Shown here in pieces: positions 10,715-21,280 of a stretch of DNA of 64,000 nt. The notes under the pieces were generated by a model. The model was not told where the DNA came from. It was given only the letters and a program-made list of their open reading frames with translations, and did no database searches. A program made the translations under genes and the position numbers. This DNA comes from Phorcus lineatus (lineage: Eukaryota > Mollusca > Gastropoda > Trochida > Trochidae), in the NCBI GenBank assembly GCA_921293015.1, contig OV121098.1:11507016-11571015 (forward strand). Direction: 5' to 3'. Each line of letters begins with the position of its first letter. Position 1 is the first letter of the stretch.

Positions 10715-11220
10715 GATTTAATTTGGTCAAAGACAATTAGTCGAATCCATTTCTCTTTAGTCTTGAAGTCAGAATCTACACCAGAAGATATAGAAAAGAA
10801 ATTGGCTGTTAAAGTTCAGTAAAAGGATAAACAGAGTAAATTGGCTCCATTTTGTCCAAATTATTCCAATAAAAGCATGGGAAGACGTGGAAACAGCTCA
10901 TTATTCTCGTCAGAGCAGACGCACAGAGAATCCAATATGGCCGCCAGTGGGAAGCAGATGACAGATTCAGCAGCTGTGGAAACAGGTGTATCCTGATGCC
11001 AAACTCAGATCCTCTGTCTCAGAGGGAAGAAAGTCCCAATGGAAAAAATCAAATTGTACAAGTGCGCTAATCAAGAATTTTGATTTTCTCAGCAGATTTG
11101 GCGGCTAAGGACGCTGAAATGGCTCCAATGTTTGCGTTGCACTCTGTGTTAGAGGTACTGTATCCATTAGAGGAAGTGATAGATTTTGCAGTTCTTAGAT
11201 GTTTCTCAGATTTTGAATAA
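10715..11220 (+). CDS. Candidate small two-exon gene, unknown
   Basis: A 5' exon would start after a strong acceptor at 10713-10714. An ATG at 10877 has A at -3 and G at +4, and begins MGRRGNSSLF. It reads to GAA-ACA-G at 10985, followed by GT. An acceptor TTGATTTTCTCAG (AG at 11091-11092) starts a second exon at 11093 with CA-GAT, so phase is kept across a 107-bp intron. The frame ends AVLRCFSDFE then TAA at 11218-11220. Total coding is 237 nt, 78 residues. AATAAA occurs at 11216 and 11427. The donor GTGTAT is weak and no domain is recognised. A 36-codon frame at 10715-10822 ends upstream of the ATG. Chance is a real possibility. Confidence 0.25.
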
Positions 11221-11426
11221 AGAAAACCAGTTTGATGTTTATCTGTTTTCGTGGATGGATTGGAAGTGTTTCAAGTGTAATGGCCGTCAAGCTGACAACT
11301 TTGTTTGGCTGTTCCAACAAGATATACCATCTTGACTTTGTCATTTGAAAATATGATTTTTTTACTATTGGCTCTGTTTATGTACATCACAACTTTACAA
11401 GAAACAGTCTTACACAATGTTAAAAT

Positions 11427-11432
11427 AATAAA
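11427..11432 (+). terminator. Candidate polyadenylation signal AATAAA
   Basis: AATAAA lies 207 bp after the stop codon of the candidate gene at 10715-11220, a plausible 3' UTR length. AATAAA is common by chance in AT-rich DNA. Confidence 0.2.
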
Positions 11433-11689
11433 TACAGTTTGATTTATGTTTTTTTGTCCATTTATTAATCTTACTGCATGACTTCATGTAACTCACAATG
11501 ATAATCATGTTTGCACGTAAATTCTACAAAGAGGAGAAATGTGATTTAGGTGATCTTTTTTACTCTTATACTAAATCATATTGAAAGGAAATAATATTTC
11601 AAGGAGAAAGAATCTGATATGTATCATGGTGAAACAGCAAACTGCAGCATGCACTAAACCTAAGTTCTTTCTGCAGGTAGAATAATTTT
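11433..11689. other. Non-coding stretch
   Basis: No feature recognised. Confidence 0.5.
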
Positions 11690-11757
11690 ATACACCAAGA
11701 TTAGATTTGAACCAGACACCTTTCGGCCTAAAGCTCTAACCATTTTCCTACCCATGC
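11690..11757 (-). repeat. tRNA-derived SINE head
   Basis: On the minus strand the order is ATGGTTAGAGCTTTAGG (box A-like), then GGTGTCTGGTTCAAATCTAA, which has a perfect box B (GGTTCAAATC). These are internal Pol III promoter boxes at tRNA-like spacing. No cloverleaf with a paired acceptor stem is formed, so this is a tRNA-derived retroposon head, not a tRNA gene. Confidence 0.55.
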
Positions 11758-12052
11758 AGTGTCTTCTAAATATCTAAAACTAGGTAATTGTATAAAGGCA
11801 AATGATTGAGTTAAAAAAGGCACAATATTAAATGAGATCTACCTATCTTTATATTTATCTCACAAATGGTCACGAGTTGTCCACAGCTGAACAGCTCTAA
11901 CCATGGTGCTACCCAGTTTTTTCTAAATATCTAAAACTAGGTAATTGTATAAAGGCAAATGATTTAGTAAAGAAAGGCACAATACGGAAAATTTTAAATG
12001 AGATCTACCAATCTTTACATTTATCTCACCAATGGTCAAGAACTGTCCACAG
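11735..12052. repeat. 157-bp tandem duplication
   Basis: The block TCTAAATATCTAAAACTAGG followed by TAATTGTATAAAGGCAAATG occurs at 11765 and again at 11922. The later words AATGAGATCTACC, TATCTCAC-AATGGTCA and TGTCCACAGCTG also recur. The copies differ by small indels. The duplicated unit carries the box-A part of the tRNA-like head (GCTCTAACCAT at 11732-11742 and 11893-11903 on the plus strand). Confidence 0.8.
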
Positions 12053-12380
12053 CTGCTGACCATCTGATTGTTGGTGGACAGTCCAGTGAGAAATTACCAA
12101 AACACCATACTTGATTTGAAATTCCTGGCCAGACAACTTTAATGAGCATTTAAGGTTATAATTAGTTTGATTACAAACGTTATCTGTGGGGCATGCACTG
12201 AGGAATGCTGGGATACATTGTGATATGTGATTCTGATTGGCTAGCTCTGATAACGATCTGAGACTGATGAGTGGGTAAATTTTGGGATAGGACTGGCATT
12301 GTGGCATGGGGGAATTTGAGCTAGTGGCTTGTATATATTAGCTTGATTGGTTGATGGAGTCTGGGGTTCAAATCCACTCA
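12053..12380. other. Non-coding stretch with a tRNA-like B box
   Basis: GGGGTTCAAATCCACTC at 12363-12379 is a perfect box B-like motif. It lies directly upstream of family A copy 2, so the A element may have a tRNA-derived head here. The minus frame 12026-12307 is not recognised. Confidence 0.35.
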
Positions 12381-12577
12381 GATAGACTAATTACATGTAG
12401 TCCCTAAAAAAAGATTTCACCAAAAATGTATTTTTCAATATTTGGTATAAAATAATAAAAAAAAGAGTCCTGTACAAGACTTAATTTCCTAAGGCTAGGG
12501 CAACTAGACTTGCCAACATTTTCTAGACTTAAGCCGGCTCCTTTAATATTTCGCCATAGGGTCTGGATGACAGACTA
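12381..12577 (+). repeat. Family A, copy 2
   Basis: Same ordered words as copies at 9251 and 30415, ending CATAGGGTCTGGATGACAGACTA at 12577. The last 12 bases (12566-12577) pair exactly with 12586-12597 across an 8-base loop, making a 12-bp perfect inverted repeat at the junction with the following B element. Confidence 0.75.
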
Positions 12578-12599
12578 GCTTCCTGTAGTCTGTCATCAA

Positions 12600-12788
12600 A
12601 GTGAGGTGATATGGGGTTTAACGCCGCTTTCAAGAGTATTTCACTTATATTGTGGCCGCTGGTATTATTGCAGGGAGAAAGCTTGCAACACCATTGTGGC
12701 AATGCATTTGGGTGAAACCTGTGAGCAAAGGCTGGAACTAGCAAACCATGGGTGGTACATACTGCACTGAAATTCAGAGTAGCATTGC
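12600..12788 (-). mobile_element. SINE-like family B copy with 13-bp flanking repeats
   Basis: AGTCTGTCATCAA occurs at 12587-12599 and 12789-12801, exactly bracketing the B sequence. That is the length and position expected of a LINE-mediated target-site duplication. The insert starts GTGAGGTGATATGGGGTTTA and includes CGCCGCTTTCAAGAGTATTT. On the minus strand this is the 3' end of the SINE. The tRNA-like head present in copy 3 is missing, so the copy is 5' truncated. An alternative is that the direct repeats come from the inverted A fragments on either side. Confidence 0.6.
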
Positions 12789-12860
12789 AGTCTGTCATCA
12801 AGACCCTGGAACAAGATTAAAGGAGCCTTATGAAGTCTAGAAAATTTGGCAAGCCTTAGC
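12789..12860 (-). repeat. Family A fragment in inverted orientation
   Basis: The reverse complement reads like the last ~75 bp of family A: GGCTTGCCAAATTTTCTAGA, GGCTCCTTTAAT, AGGGTCTTGATGACAGACT. With copy 2 it forms an inverted pair around the B element. Confidence 0.65.
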
Positions 12861-12924
12861 TTTAGTGTGGTTTAAGACATCATTTTATGTTTGTCTATAC
12901 TAGTACTTTTTTCATTCCCTCTGA

Positions 12925-12943
12925 CCCCCCCCCCCCCCCCCCC
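12925..12943. repeat. Poly-C run, 19 bases
   Basis: Nineteen consecutive C. Such runs are unstable and their length in an assembly is unreliable. Confidence 0.95.
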
Positions 12944-14820
12944 AAATTTTTCATTTCAGAGACTCCTTTGTCCAAAATTCAAATTTTGACCAATTGTTCT
13001 TACCTTCATTCATCAGCCATTGACTATATGTAATCAGTGCATGGGAGAAAGATTTGATGCTGATAATAATTTTTTCAATCTTTGATTCTTGATAAATAAA
13101 AAAATGAGCCTTAAATCTTTATTTTAGGGCTGAGTGATCAAAACTTGGTAAAGGCCTTATGGTTACTTCATAATATATCCATCACTGTAGCACCATGTTT
13201 TTGATAGGCTATCGTATGTGTTAATGCAACAGGCCACTATTTTCCCAACCTTTAGGGGTTTATTAAAATCACGGAAGACCTTTGAATGTGATCTGCATTA
13301 GCTACCAAATATCAAATTAAAAATTCTTTACGAGAATATCCGCTGGAAGAAATACATGTAAGCAGTAACCCAGATACGCAAGAGAGAAAATATGAGTATG
13401 TCTGGGTAAGTAATTGAAGTTTAGGTTGGAGAGGAAATCAGCTCCAAACAGATGCTGTGACATTTTCTTTGAAGTATTAAATTAAAGTTCATATAAATTT
13501 TACATTTCAAAACCAGAATTTTATTTCATTGCAAAATTCTAGAATTCAAAATCAATTTCTGAAATTCCTGTACAATATCAGAGAAGGCAATGGATTCTAG
13601 GAACATTCCTGGAAGTTGATAATCTATAATATATACACGTTGATAATGAACGGTAATAGGACCCCTGGGTAATAAAGACTGATTTGATATGTTGAATGTT
13701 TGTGAATGTAATATTTAAACTAAACTTTATAGGTCATTATCAAATAATGGCTAATCTAAAATTTTAGTAACTCAGAAAATTATTAATTTTAATCATTTAC
13801 CTACAGAATTGATCAATGTAGATGATGACCTTCGCTTGACTTGTAATAATCCGTGGATTAAATTGGTGCTTGCATTTCTCAATGAAACAGGCTAAACCAA
13901 TCCTTAGCATGAATATATCTATATAAATGTAATATCTATCTCTCTCTTTGTTTATGAATGTTTAAGATTTCAGATTTCAGATTGATATCCATTATTATTT
14001 GAGAAATAGGATCCCTATGAAGAATGCACTCAATGAATTTGATGTCTATTAATTTTGTCAATAATGTATATTGAAACCATAAATCTGATTAGATTGGAAA
14101 TATGAAGCTATATTATTTGATAAATATCTTTCAGTTTCATGGCATAACTGTTTCACCTTTATGCATTGTGTCAAGGGGTTTCATAAATTCATTGGAACAT
14201 TCAATACACCTTTTGACCTTTTAAGGCAAATTCTTCGATTCAAGTATGTATGTAAGTTTAAGTCTAGTTTAAGCTAGATTTCTCTCAAGTGTTTATATGA
14301 TATATTTGACCTATGTGGTCTCCAGATTCCTGCAATTTACACCATAAAGATTTTAGCTCTACATTTATAAATCATTTAGCTTTGATTACCTACTTTTTCT
14401 CAGTAAATTATGACCAAGTTAATTTTTCATCAAAATTTAAAGATTTTCTATTCTATCTGCTGATGGGCCAATAGTGTTGAACATTTCTTTTTTATTCCAT
14501 ATATATATAAATATATACACAGGATATATAAGTATGTCTCATTTGCATGAACAGACATAAACAACTTTAAAAAAAAGTATGATTAGAAAAGTAAATTTTA
14601 TTATCATTTATCCCAAACATATATTTTTATTCACAAATTTTAATTAATCTTTTGTTATGATTCAAGAAAGACAAGTTAAAGTCATTGTCTCATTTTTGCA
14701 AGGCAAATTGTAATGCATGCTAGACAAATAGTTCACCACTCACAGAAATCATTCCCCTGACGTTTGCAACAATTTTCAGAACTCTGCAGGCATTCCAGCC
14801 CTCAATAATTAAGTTTAAAC
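12944..14820. other. AT-rich non-coding stretch
   Basis: No frame, RNA gene or repeat recognised. Mostly low-GC sequence with short TA runs near 14505-14530. Confidence 0.6.
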
Positions 14821-15200
14821 TACCCTACCCTACCCTAATATTACGTGTTTTGCGAGCGTTAGTCCTTACCACGTCATTTCGCTAAGGCCGTGACGAAGAA
14901 CACATAAAACTTCCCAGCTAAATATCCAATTTAAATAGCTAATAGCTTACCCTTTTTCAAATACTGAAATAACAAAAAGGTGGTAAACTCAATGAAGAAT
15001 GCGTCTGTCATAAGTATCGGCGCTACAATTACTAGATTTCCGGTGTTTCGCACTCGCGATGGGACTGCACTTGATTCGGTACTTCATCGATCTGAAACGG
15101 CTTACGCGAATAAGCTACTTCATCCAAAACTGTAAAACGGGCATAAAAAGGAAAATCTTTGCAAACGCGACAGGAAATATTTGTGTCAGTGATCAGACTT
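14821..15200. promoter_or_regulatory. CpG-rich block, possible promoter region
   Basis: After three TACCC repeats (14821-14835) the sequence changes to many CpG (for example GCGAGCGTTAG, ACTCGCGATGGG, TTACGCGAATAAG), unlike the CpG-poor flanks. It contains a 47-codon plus-strand frame from ATG at 14992 to TAA at 15133 that I do not recognise. A candidate 5' coding exon follows about 0.8 kb downstream (15917). This layout would suit an unmethylated promoter and first exon, but a young transposon fragment is equally possible. Confidence 0.3.
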
Positions 15201-15282
15201 TGTTCGTGAAGAAAAGTTAGTTCAGTTTAGTTGCCTTACAAAAATGAGACTATGACTTTAATTTGTTTTCTTCTAATTGAAA

Positions 15283-15450
15283 AACACAGACAGACAGACA
15301 GACAGATAGTTTATTCAGTCTCACCTCATATACATTGCACATTTCAATCTATATATAAAATACATGAGCCACCCAAACACAAAGTTTGGTAATGAGAGAC
15401 TATAACCATCGTAAAATAACACATTTAAAACGTAGAAAACACAATTCCCA
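15283..15450 (-). mobile_element. Possible LINE 3' tail with (TCTG)n end
   Basis: On the minus strand the sequence runs into GAGACTGAATAAACTATC and then (TGTC)n at 15287-15306. Simple-repeat tails directly after a short 3' UTR with AATAAA are typical of I- and RTE-type LINEs and their SINEs. No coding sequence precedes it, so at most the 3' UTR is present. Confidence 0.35.
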
Positions 15451-15842
15451 GTGGTAAAATGTTAAAATAATAAAACAGTGTTTTCTTTATATTCATTAAT
15501 TAGTCTTCACCAATTCATACCAATAAAATATCCAACTAATATTTCTTCAAACCGAGTATTCAAAATCCATTTTTATTTCTCAGCTAGGTTCATTAATTGA
15601 TGTTCATTAATTTATCTTCACACCCTGTGTAAAAGTGACTTCCATGCTTGTTCTGGATCACGGACTGTTTGGTCAGTCTTGGTCACAAATTAGCTGTTTC
15701 ACACAGAAAATGGCTTCTGCAAACTAAATAAGGACCCTTCTCAAATATTTGTGTATTTTTCTTGAGAATCAACAATTAGAAACCTGTGTTGTGCTTGAAA
15801 AAGCAGTGAACTCTTCCTGTTCATTTTGTTCTTTTAATTAGC
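15451..15842. other. Non-coding stretch
   Basis: No recognised feature. It ends in TTTTGTTCTTTTAATTAG, a reasonable acceptor context (AG at 15841-15842). Confidence 0.5.
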
Positions 15843-15916
15843 GACAGACGTTTCACACGACGTGAGGTGTTTGACTAGTGTTCGCTGTAGTACATTGTTG
15901 TAAATGTTTAACGTTC

Positions 15917-15983
15917 ATGCCGGACTTTCCATTCCCTCGGACCACCGAGCCTGGAGTCGGGACCAGGATCACCTGTTCATCAG
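15917..15983 (+). CDS. Candidate 5' coding exon, gene unknown
   Basis: ATG at 15917 opens a GC-rich frame beginning MPDFPFPRTT. It reaches TGTTCATCAG and then the donor GTAAAG at 15984, an excellent 5' splice site. The 67-nt coding part ends in phase 1. The block 15843-15983 lies between an acceptor-like AG and this donor, so it may be an internal exon with the ATG in it. It is richer in G+C and CpG than its flanks. The product is not recognised and I found no convincing downstream partner exon, so the gene is unproven. Confidence 0.3.
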
Positions 15984-16487
15984 GTAAAGAGGTCATCTGG
16001 ATATTCACATGAAATTTCTCTGTCCCTTCCCCTCCTCAAATTGAAGTCAACAACCATTTTGACAAGTTCATAACACGGAGACCCCTTCTGCCCAATCCCC
16101 CTAAAAAAAAAACCCTCAATCTTAGACAACACGAGCCTTACACTTGAAAAGTATATCTATATCATAACATAATGAATGATCCAGTGATTGAGATAAAAAG
16201 AACAATCTGAAAATACTGGACCTTTTCAAGAACTTGAAAAGGTGACTTTATGAATAAGAAATTAGATATTCATAAAAGATATTACCAATCGTTCTGATCA
16301 AGAGAAATCTTCACTATATGACAACAAAAGCTTACAAATTAACAACACTCATACCGGACACCTGATATCCCTCTGAACAGGAATTCATCACCGCTATCTT
16401 CTCAATGGTCTCCACAAGGTGTACTTTGTAGGTAAAATATGTATATCTTTGTCATATCTCATTACTAGTACAAATTCTTGTATTTCG
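15984..16487. other. Non-coding stretch, possible minus-strand exon
   Basis: Mostly unremarkable. At 16362-16423 the minus strand is open for 20 codons (…ETIEKIAVMNSCSEGYQ) between an AG and a GT, but both sites are weak (acceptor CTACAAAG, donor GTGTCC). I do not call it a gene. Confidence 0.3.
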
Positions 16488-16565
16488 GACCAGTCCTTCA
16501 GAGTCTGGTGCAAGTCACTAGCACTGACTATACCAACAGCTCAACCACAAAACCACCAGGCATGT
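16488..16565 (-). repeat. tRNA-like SINE head, family G
   Basis: On the minus strand GGTTGAGCTGTTGGTATAGT then CAGTGCTAG, ending GACTGGTCCGAAATAC. The stretch GTTGGTAT-GTCAGTGCTAG also occurs at 49318-49360 and, with changes, at 48766-48810, so these are one family of tRNA-derived retroposons. Confidence 0.5.
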
Positions 16566-16909
16566 TATAGCAAAACACATGATGGTTGAGGCTACTCTAT
16601 TTCTTAAATTCTATATGTCTATGCTCTCAAATCTAGACTTGCTGAATGTGGACCTAGACTGTATTAAAGGCTCCTTTTTATACACAGTCATGAAGCAGGA
16701 CTACCCAAGCCCCAATCCATGTCCAAACACCCTACAAATTTTCCAGGACCTTTTTAATTCCTCTCCCTCCTTTTTCAACAAAAAACAGTCCAAACCCAGA
16801 AGTACAAGTTTATGTTTTAAATGATTACATGAAAGCCAATGTTCACCCTGCTCCGCCTCCCGCCTATTTAACCCACAGTCTGAATAAAATCGACCCTGGT
16901 ACGAGGAAT
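16566..16909. other. Non-coding stretch
   Basis: The plus frame 16579-16824 is not recognised. C-rich towards the 3' side. Confidence 0.45.
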
Positions 16910-17175
16910 AAAACTTTTTTAATATTAACTCTTGCAGGATTTGAACGTACTATATCAGGGGCTGTCCTCTCAAGTCCATCAGTGCTTAGCGAAGAGAAGT
17001 AGTGGAAATACGTATGTGTTCCATTGTGGACCTTGCACTTTTCTGAAGTAACCCCTGACCTCAACAAAATCACACAAGGGTGTTGATTTTAGCACCCCAG
17101 GACCGCCCGTGTCAAGGCGTTAGGCGTGATCGACAGTAATGAGGGAACGGGTTTTTCTAACTGGTGAGAAAAACC
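16910..17175. repeat. SINE-like fragment and a 9-bp stem hairpin
   Basis: GCAGGATTTGAACGTAC near 16936 is the complement of a box B/T-arm motif and resembles those at 23.6-24.0 kb. Downstream, GGTTTTTCT (17150-17158) pairs exactly with AGAAAAACC (17167-17175) across an 8-base loop. The whole block has more CpG than its flanks. It probably derives from a retroposon. Confidence 0.35.
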
Positions 17176-18221
17176 AGAGTCAACAACACCGGCCCCTCCT
17201 CTGTCTGTGTTCCAATAATGTCTGTAATTTTACCATCCTCTCTCTTCATACTTACAAGTGAAACCAAGCTTCCATCTAGCCTTTTTGGAACAAAATTTAT
17301 TTGGGGGAGGGGGAAGAAGAGATATAAAATTGCTTAAAGTTTTTTATCAGTTGTTGGAGTCATATATGCCAAACTTAATCAATGGTGTCATTTGATCGCG
17401 AAGTATCGACTGTTACCAAAAAGATACATTTTAAAGCTGATTCGTTTTTAAGAGTGACAATATGAAGATAGAATGTCGCAATTATGATCGAATAACGGAC
17501 GCGAGTCAAATAGTCAAACGTAATTTTTGGAGAATTATCTGAAACAGCCAGGAGGGTAGTTAGGAGTTGATAGTTTGTTAGGTTATATAACTAGTATCCA
17601 TGTATATTTGACGGGATATCTGCACCTCTGTGCATTTATAAGGTTGTTTTTAGATTTTCATGGAATACCAGTATTTGTCATATGTATGTCTTTTGGACTT
17701 GAAAAGTTAAGAAGTTTTGATTTTAAATCACCACATATGACATTTAGGTTCATATCAAAGGTAAATAATATGTTATGAAAATTATTATGGTTCTACTAAA
17801 AGGATGAGATCCGCACCTAGTTTCAGTTAGAAGCCCTACTTTTGTTGTGTTCAAATTTTTCCTCTACCGTAGTTTAATTTTTCTTTCTTAATCAATTCTG
17901 TAGTTATATTTTTACTTTTAGTTCATGATCAAAACTCTACTTTAGTTAGTGACCTGGGCTGAAATTTCAGTTTGTGAAATGAAATAAATTTTCAGTTTTT
18001 TATTTGATCTTTACTTTCAGTTTGTAATTAAAGCTCTTCTTTGAAATTTGTGATCAAAGCTTTAATTTTAGTTTGTGAGCTGAGCTCTACATTCAGTAAA
18101 TTAACCAACCCTACAACCCTAGGCTCCAAGAAAATGTTTTGTGGCCATCTTGCTCATTCAAACCTATGTCTTCACAACGAACAATTTAACTTACTCCTCT
18201 CTCACTTCACACCATAAAACT
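17176..18221. other. Non-coding stretch
   Basis: No gene recognised. Between 17870 and 18090 there is a loose series of TTTAGTTTGTGA-CAAAGCTCTAC words, suggesting an old ~50-bp repeat. Confidence 0.45.
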
Positions 18222-18585
18222 CATCCTCACCCTCACATCTCAATTATCACATCCTCCTTCCCAACATCCAAATATGACATCCACACCCACGCATCTCGAT
18301 ATGTCATTCTCACCCCCACATTCAAATATCACATCCTCCACCCCCACATTCAAATATCACATCCTCTCCACCTCATCCCAAATATCACATCTTCACCCCT
18401 GCATCCAAATATGACATCCACACCCCCGCATCCCAATATGTCATCCTCACCCCCACATTCAAATATCACATCCTCACCCTCTCATTCCAAATATCACATC
18501 CTCACGCCCACATCCAAATATCACATACTCACCCCCACATCTAAATATCACATCCTCATCCCCACGTCCTAAATATCATACCCCC
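18222..18585. repeat. 26-27-bp minisatellite
   Basis: About 13 imperfect copies of a unit like AAATATCACATCCTCACCCC plus a short CACATTC/CACATCC part. A 143-codon plus frame runs through it only because the unit lacks stops in that frame. One strand is almost G-free. Confidence 0.85.
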
Positions 18586-20560
18586 TGCCCAACATCCCCC
18601 ACTCCCCCACACCCCTCATCCCCTGATCCACCCTCATATCAGACTCGGGTAGAGCACTATGCATACAGTCATGGTCAGCATAAAAAGACTAAAATAAGAA
18701 CAAATAAAGACATAATCCCTGGCTATGTCTGTGACAGCTGCCTACCTGTCGGGATTACTTGTCGTTAACTCAGCTGTGAGGGGACTCCCCTTAACATCCT
18801 CCCATCCGGCCCTCGTTATAGTCCCCCTTAACCTTTGAAGTGCATCCCACCCCCACCTCCAATCAATTCTGATGCCCTTTGAAATCCTCCTCCCCCTCCT
18901 TACCAGCATATCCCCTTGGTCACCGTACCCCTTCTTGGACTCCTTCCCTCCCTCACTTCCAAGCACCTGACTGACGCCCTCTTGAATACCTCCTGTCCTC
19001 CAAACATACCAGGAACAGTACCCTTAACCTCATTCCTCAGACCACCCTTTTACCTAAGTTTTAAGCGGCAATCACCTTAAGACTGACACCCTTAAAATTG
19101 GCCTTCTCAACATTTTTGTAAGGAACTCTCTTCCCTTTTTCTCCATTTCTTCAAAGTGTCTGAGAGCTTGCTTGGTGATAGCTGAGGTGGTTTATTACAT
19201 CACTGTTGTACATAACTTAACCCCTCTTATCCAACAGTCTCTACTACTCTTATCAATGTTGTCAGACCCTTGCCTATGATCCTGTCCCCGTTCTACCCAC
19301 AAAGATTATTCAATCACCCTCATTTTCCATCTCTCCTCAGAAACTACCTTCCAAATTACCTATAAGCTTCAGCTTGACTGATGCCCTTAAACCCCACCCC
19401 CCTCTCACCTCCCCCCCAGCCTGTGATTGACAGTCTCCTCACCAATGTGACCTAATCTACCATTTGAGCAGCACTTCTTGCTATACAACCCCTTCCTCAC
19501 CCCCCTAATCTGAGCCCCGAGGGTACCTCCTAGACAGAGGGCTCCTTCACCCTGTCCCTCACCTCTCTAATCTCCTGGGGTCCAGCTGTCCACTCCAAGT
19601 AATGAGTACCTTCCTAGCATTTGACTCCCAAACCCTCACTTATATGAAAATTTCCATCAAGAAAAGCCTGTCATTTTTCCTAGGAAATATTTTGTGGACT
19701 AGAGTTTGGTCCATGGTACCCCTTGCAAGTTTTCATATGTAACTACCTGTGGAACTTCACTCTCTCAAACTATCTCCCCATCCCTCCTCCCGCCTCCCTC
19801 TCCAACCCCCCAAAAATAATTCTTTTATTACTTCCTCATCCATACAAAATATCCTTTCCCATCCCCAAACCCTAGACTATGATGTAGTCTATGAAATATT
19901 GTTTTTGAAAAAATGAAATATGTTTGTTAATTTTTATTTCTTGATGTATTCTTTCTTCTCTTCCTCACCCCCTCAGTCTGTCCTTTCACATTCCCCCTAT
20001 ATATATATTACTAAGACCCTTACATCTCCTTCCTTTCTCTCTTGCTTTACCCTCTGTCCACTCACAACCTACCCCTACCTCTCCTGCTCCTGCCCCCATG
20101 TCTTTCGAAAACCATATCCCAACTCCCTTAAGTTACCTCTGTCCTGCCACACTTCCTTCAATCTCCCCTTCCCTCTCACAACTACATTTACTCAACCCCT
20201 TACCTCTATCCCCTCTTCCAGCTTCTGCACTATTCCCCCATTCCTCTCTCCTACCTTTATGTCACCCCTTACCTCTGTCCCCTTCCAACTTCTCCCATAT
20301 TCCCATACCCCTTTTACCTTATCTCCACCCCCTATGTCCCCCCCCCCCCCCCCCCCCCCAACCTCTCACCAATTTCTCCCCCCTTCTTCTTTCTCCTACC
20401 CTATCTTCACACCTCAGCTCTGTCCTATTTCACCCTCCTTCTATCTTAAACTCTTTCTTCACCCCCTGTATCCTCTCGCTCCCCCTGCCATCTGACCCGA
20501 CCCTTTCATCCCTCAGTCCTACCTCCACCTACCTATGTGACACCTGCTTTGATCTCACCT
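18586..20560. repeat. Long C-rich, G-poor tract
   Basis: Nearly 2 kb in which the plus strand is dominated by CCC and CCT words and G is scarce, with a run of 22 C at 20338-20359. Overlapping plus frames at 19920-20495 and 20098-20562 translate to Ser/Pro/Leu-rich low-complexity peptides and are not genes. No clean tandem period was found after 18585. The minus strand would be rich in G runs and could form G-quadruplexes. Confidence 0.7.
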
Positions 20561-21280
20561 GATCATCGCTAACGAGGAAGGCTGCACACCTGGAAATGAA
20601 ACACCTGCTTTTTCTCCACAAATTATCATTTTTATGGAAAAAATGACACTCTCATCAAAACTATCATATTTGTGTAGAAAATGACACTTATTCATTCCAT
20701 ATGCTAATCAGCACAATGCAGAATAACATTGTTTTGCAATTTTTGTTAAAAATGTGAAACAAGATTGAGTAGACTCAATGATTTTCAATTTTATGTTTGC
20801 AAATTAATGAAAATTTAGTTTCTATTTTTTATGGTAGCTAAAAATTTATTGGCATGACAACAACCTCTTTACTTTCTCTGAAAGAATATTAATTTCTTAA
20901 TTTCCTCTCAAACCTTAAACCATTTTAAAAATCTATAAAAACAATGATCACTCTGTTTCATGAGTTCATTAAAATATTACAAATTTCAAATGTCATTCCA
21001 GGTAAATCTTGGTATTTTAAAATTTCAACTTAAGTTTGAATTTTACTTTTAGGTTTTCAATCAAGCACAGTTGCCAGAATCTATAATGGCGTTGAACATT
21101 TCACTTAAAGAGTCTTGTTTAGTTAACACATTTGCTTCCCCCAAGGTAAATATTTAATTACATTCGTTTTCAAACAGGTGAAAGCAAGGTAATCTGAGAC
21201 ACGCGTCGTTACAGGTAAATATCGTCAACCTGAATCATTGCATGCATACAGGTGAACAATCACAACAACAGTTTCTTGTT
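20561..21280. other. AT-rich non-coding stretch
   Basis: An abrupt return to AT-rich sequence after the C-rich tract. Three CAGGT words lie between 21174 and 21252. No gene recognised. Confidence 0.5.

Noticed and set aside
14821-14835. TACCC x3 as a telomere-like repeat
   Set aside because: Only three units and not the animal TTAGGG/CCCTAA sequence in register; too short to mean anything.
18141-18572. 143-codon plus-strand ORF, the longest in the window
   Set aside because: It runs through the 26-27-bp C-rich minisatellite and translates to a repeated KYHILTPTS peptide; no start, splice or domain evidence.
19920-20562. Two overlapping Ser/Pro/Leu-rich ORFs (191 and 154 codons)
   Set aside because: Both lie in the G-poor C-rich tract, where stop codons (which need G or A-rich words) are rare by composition, and they overlap in different frames.
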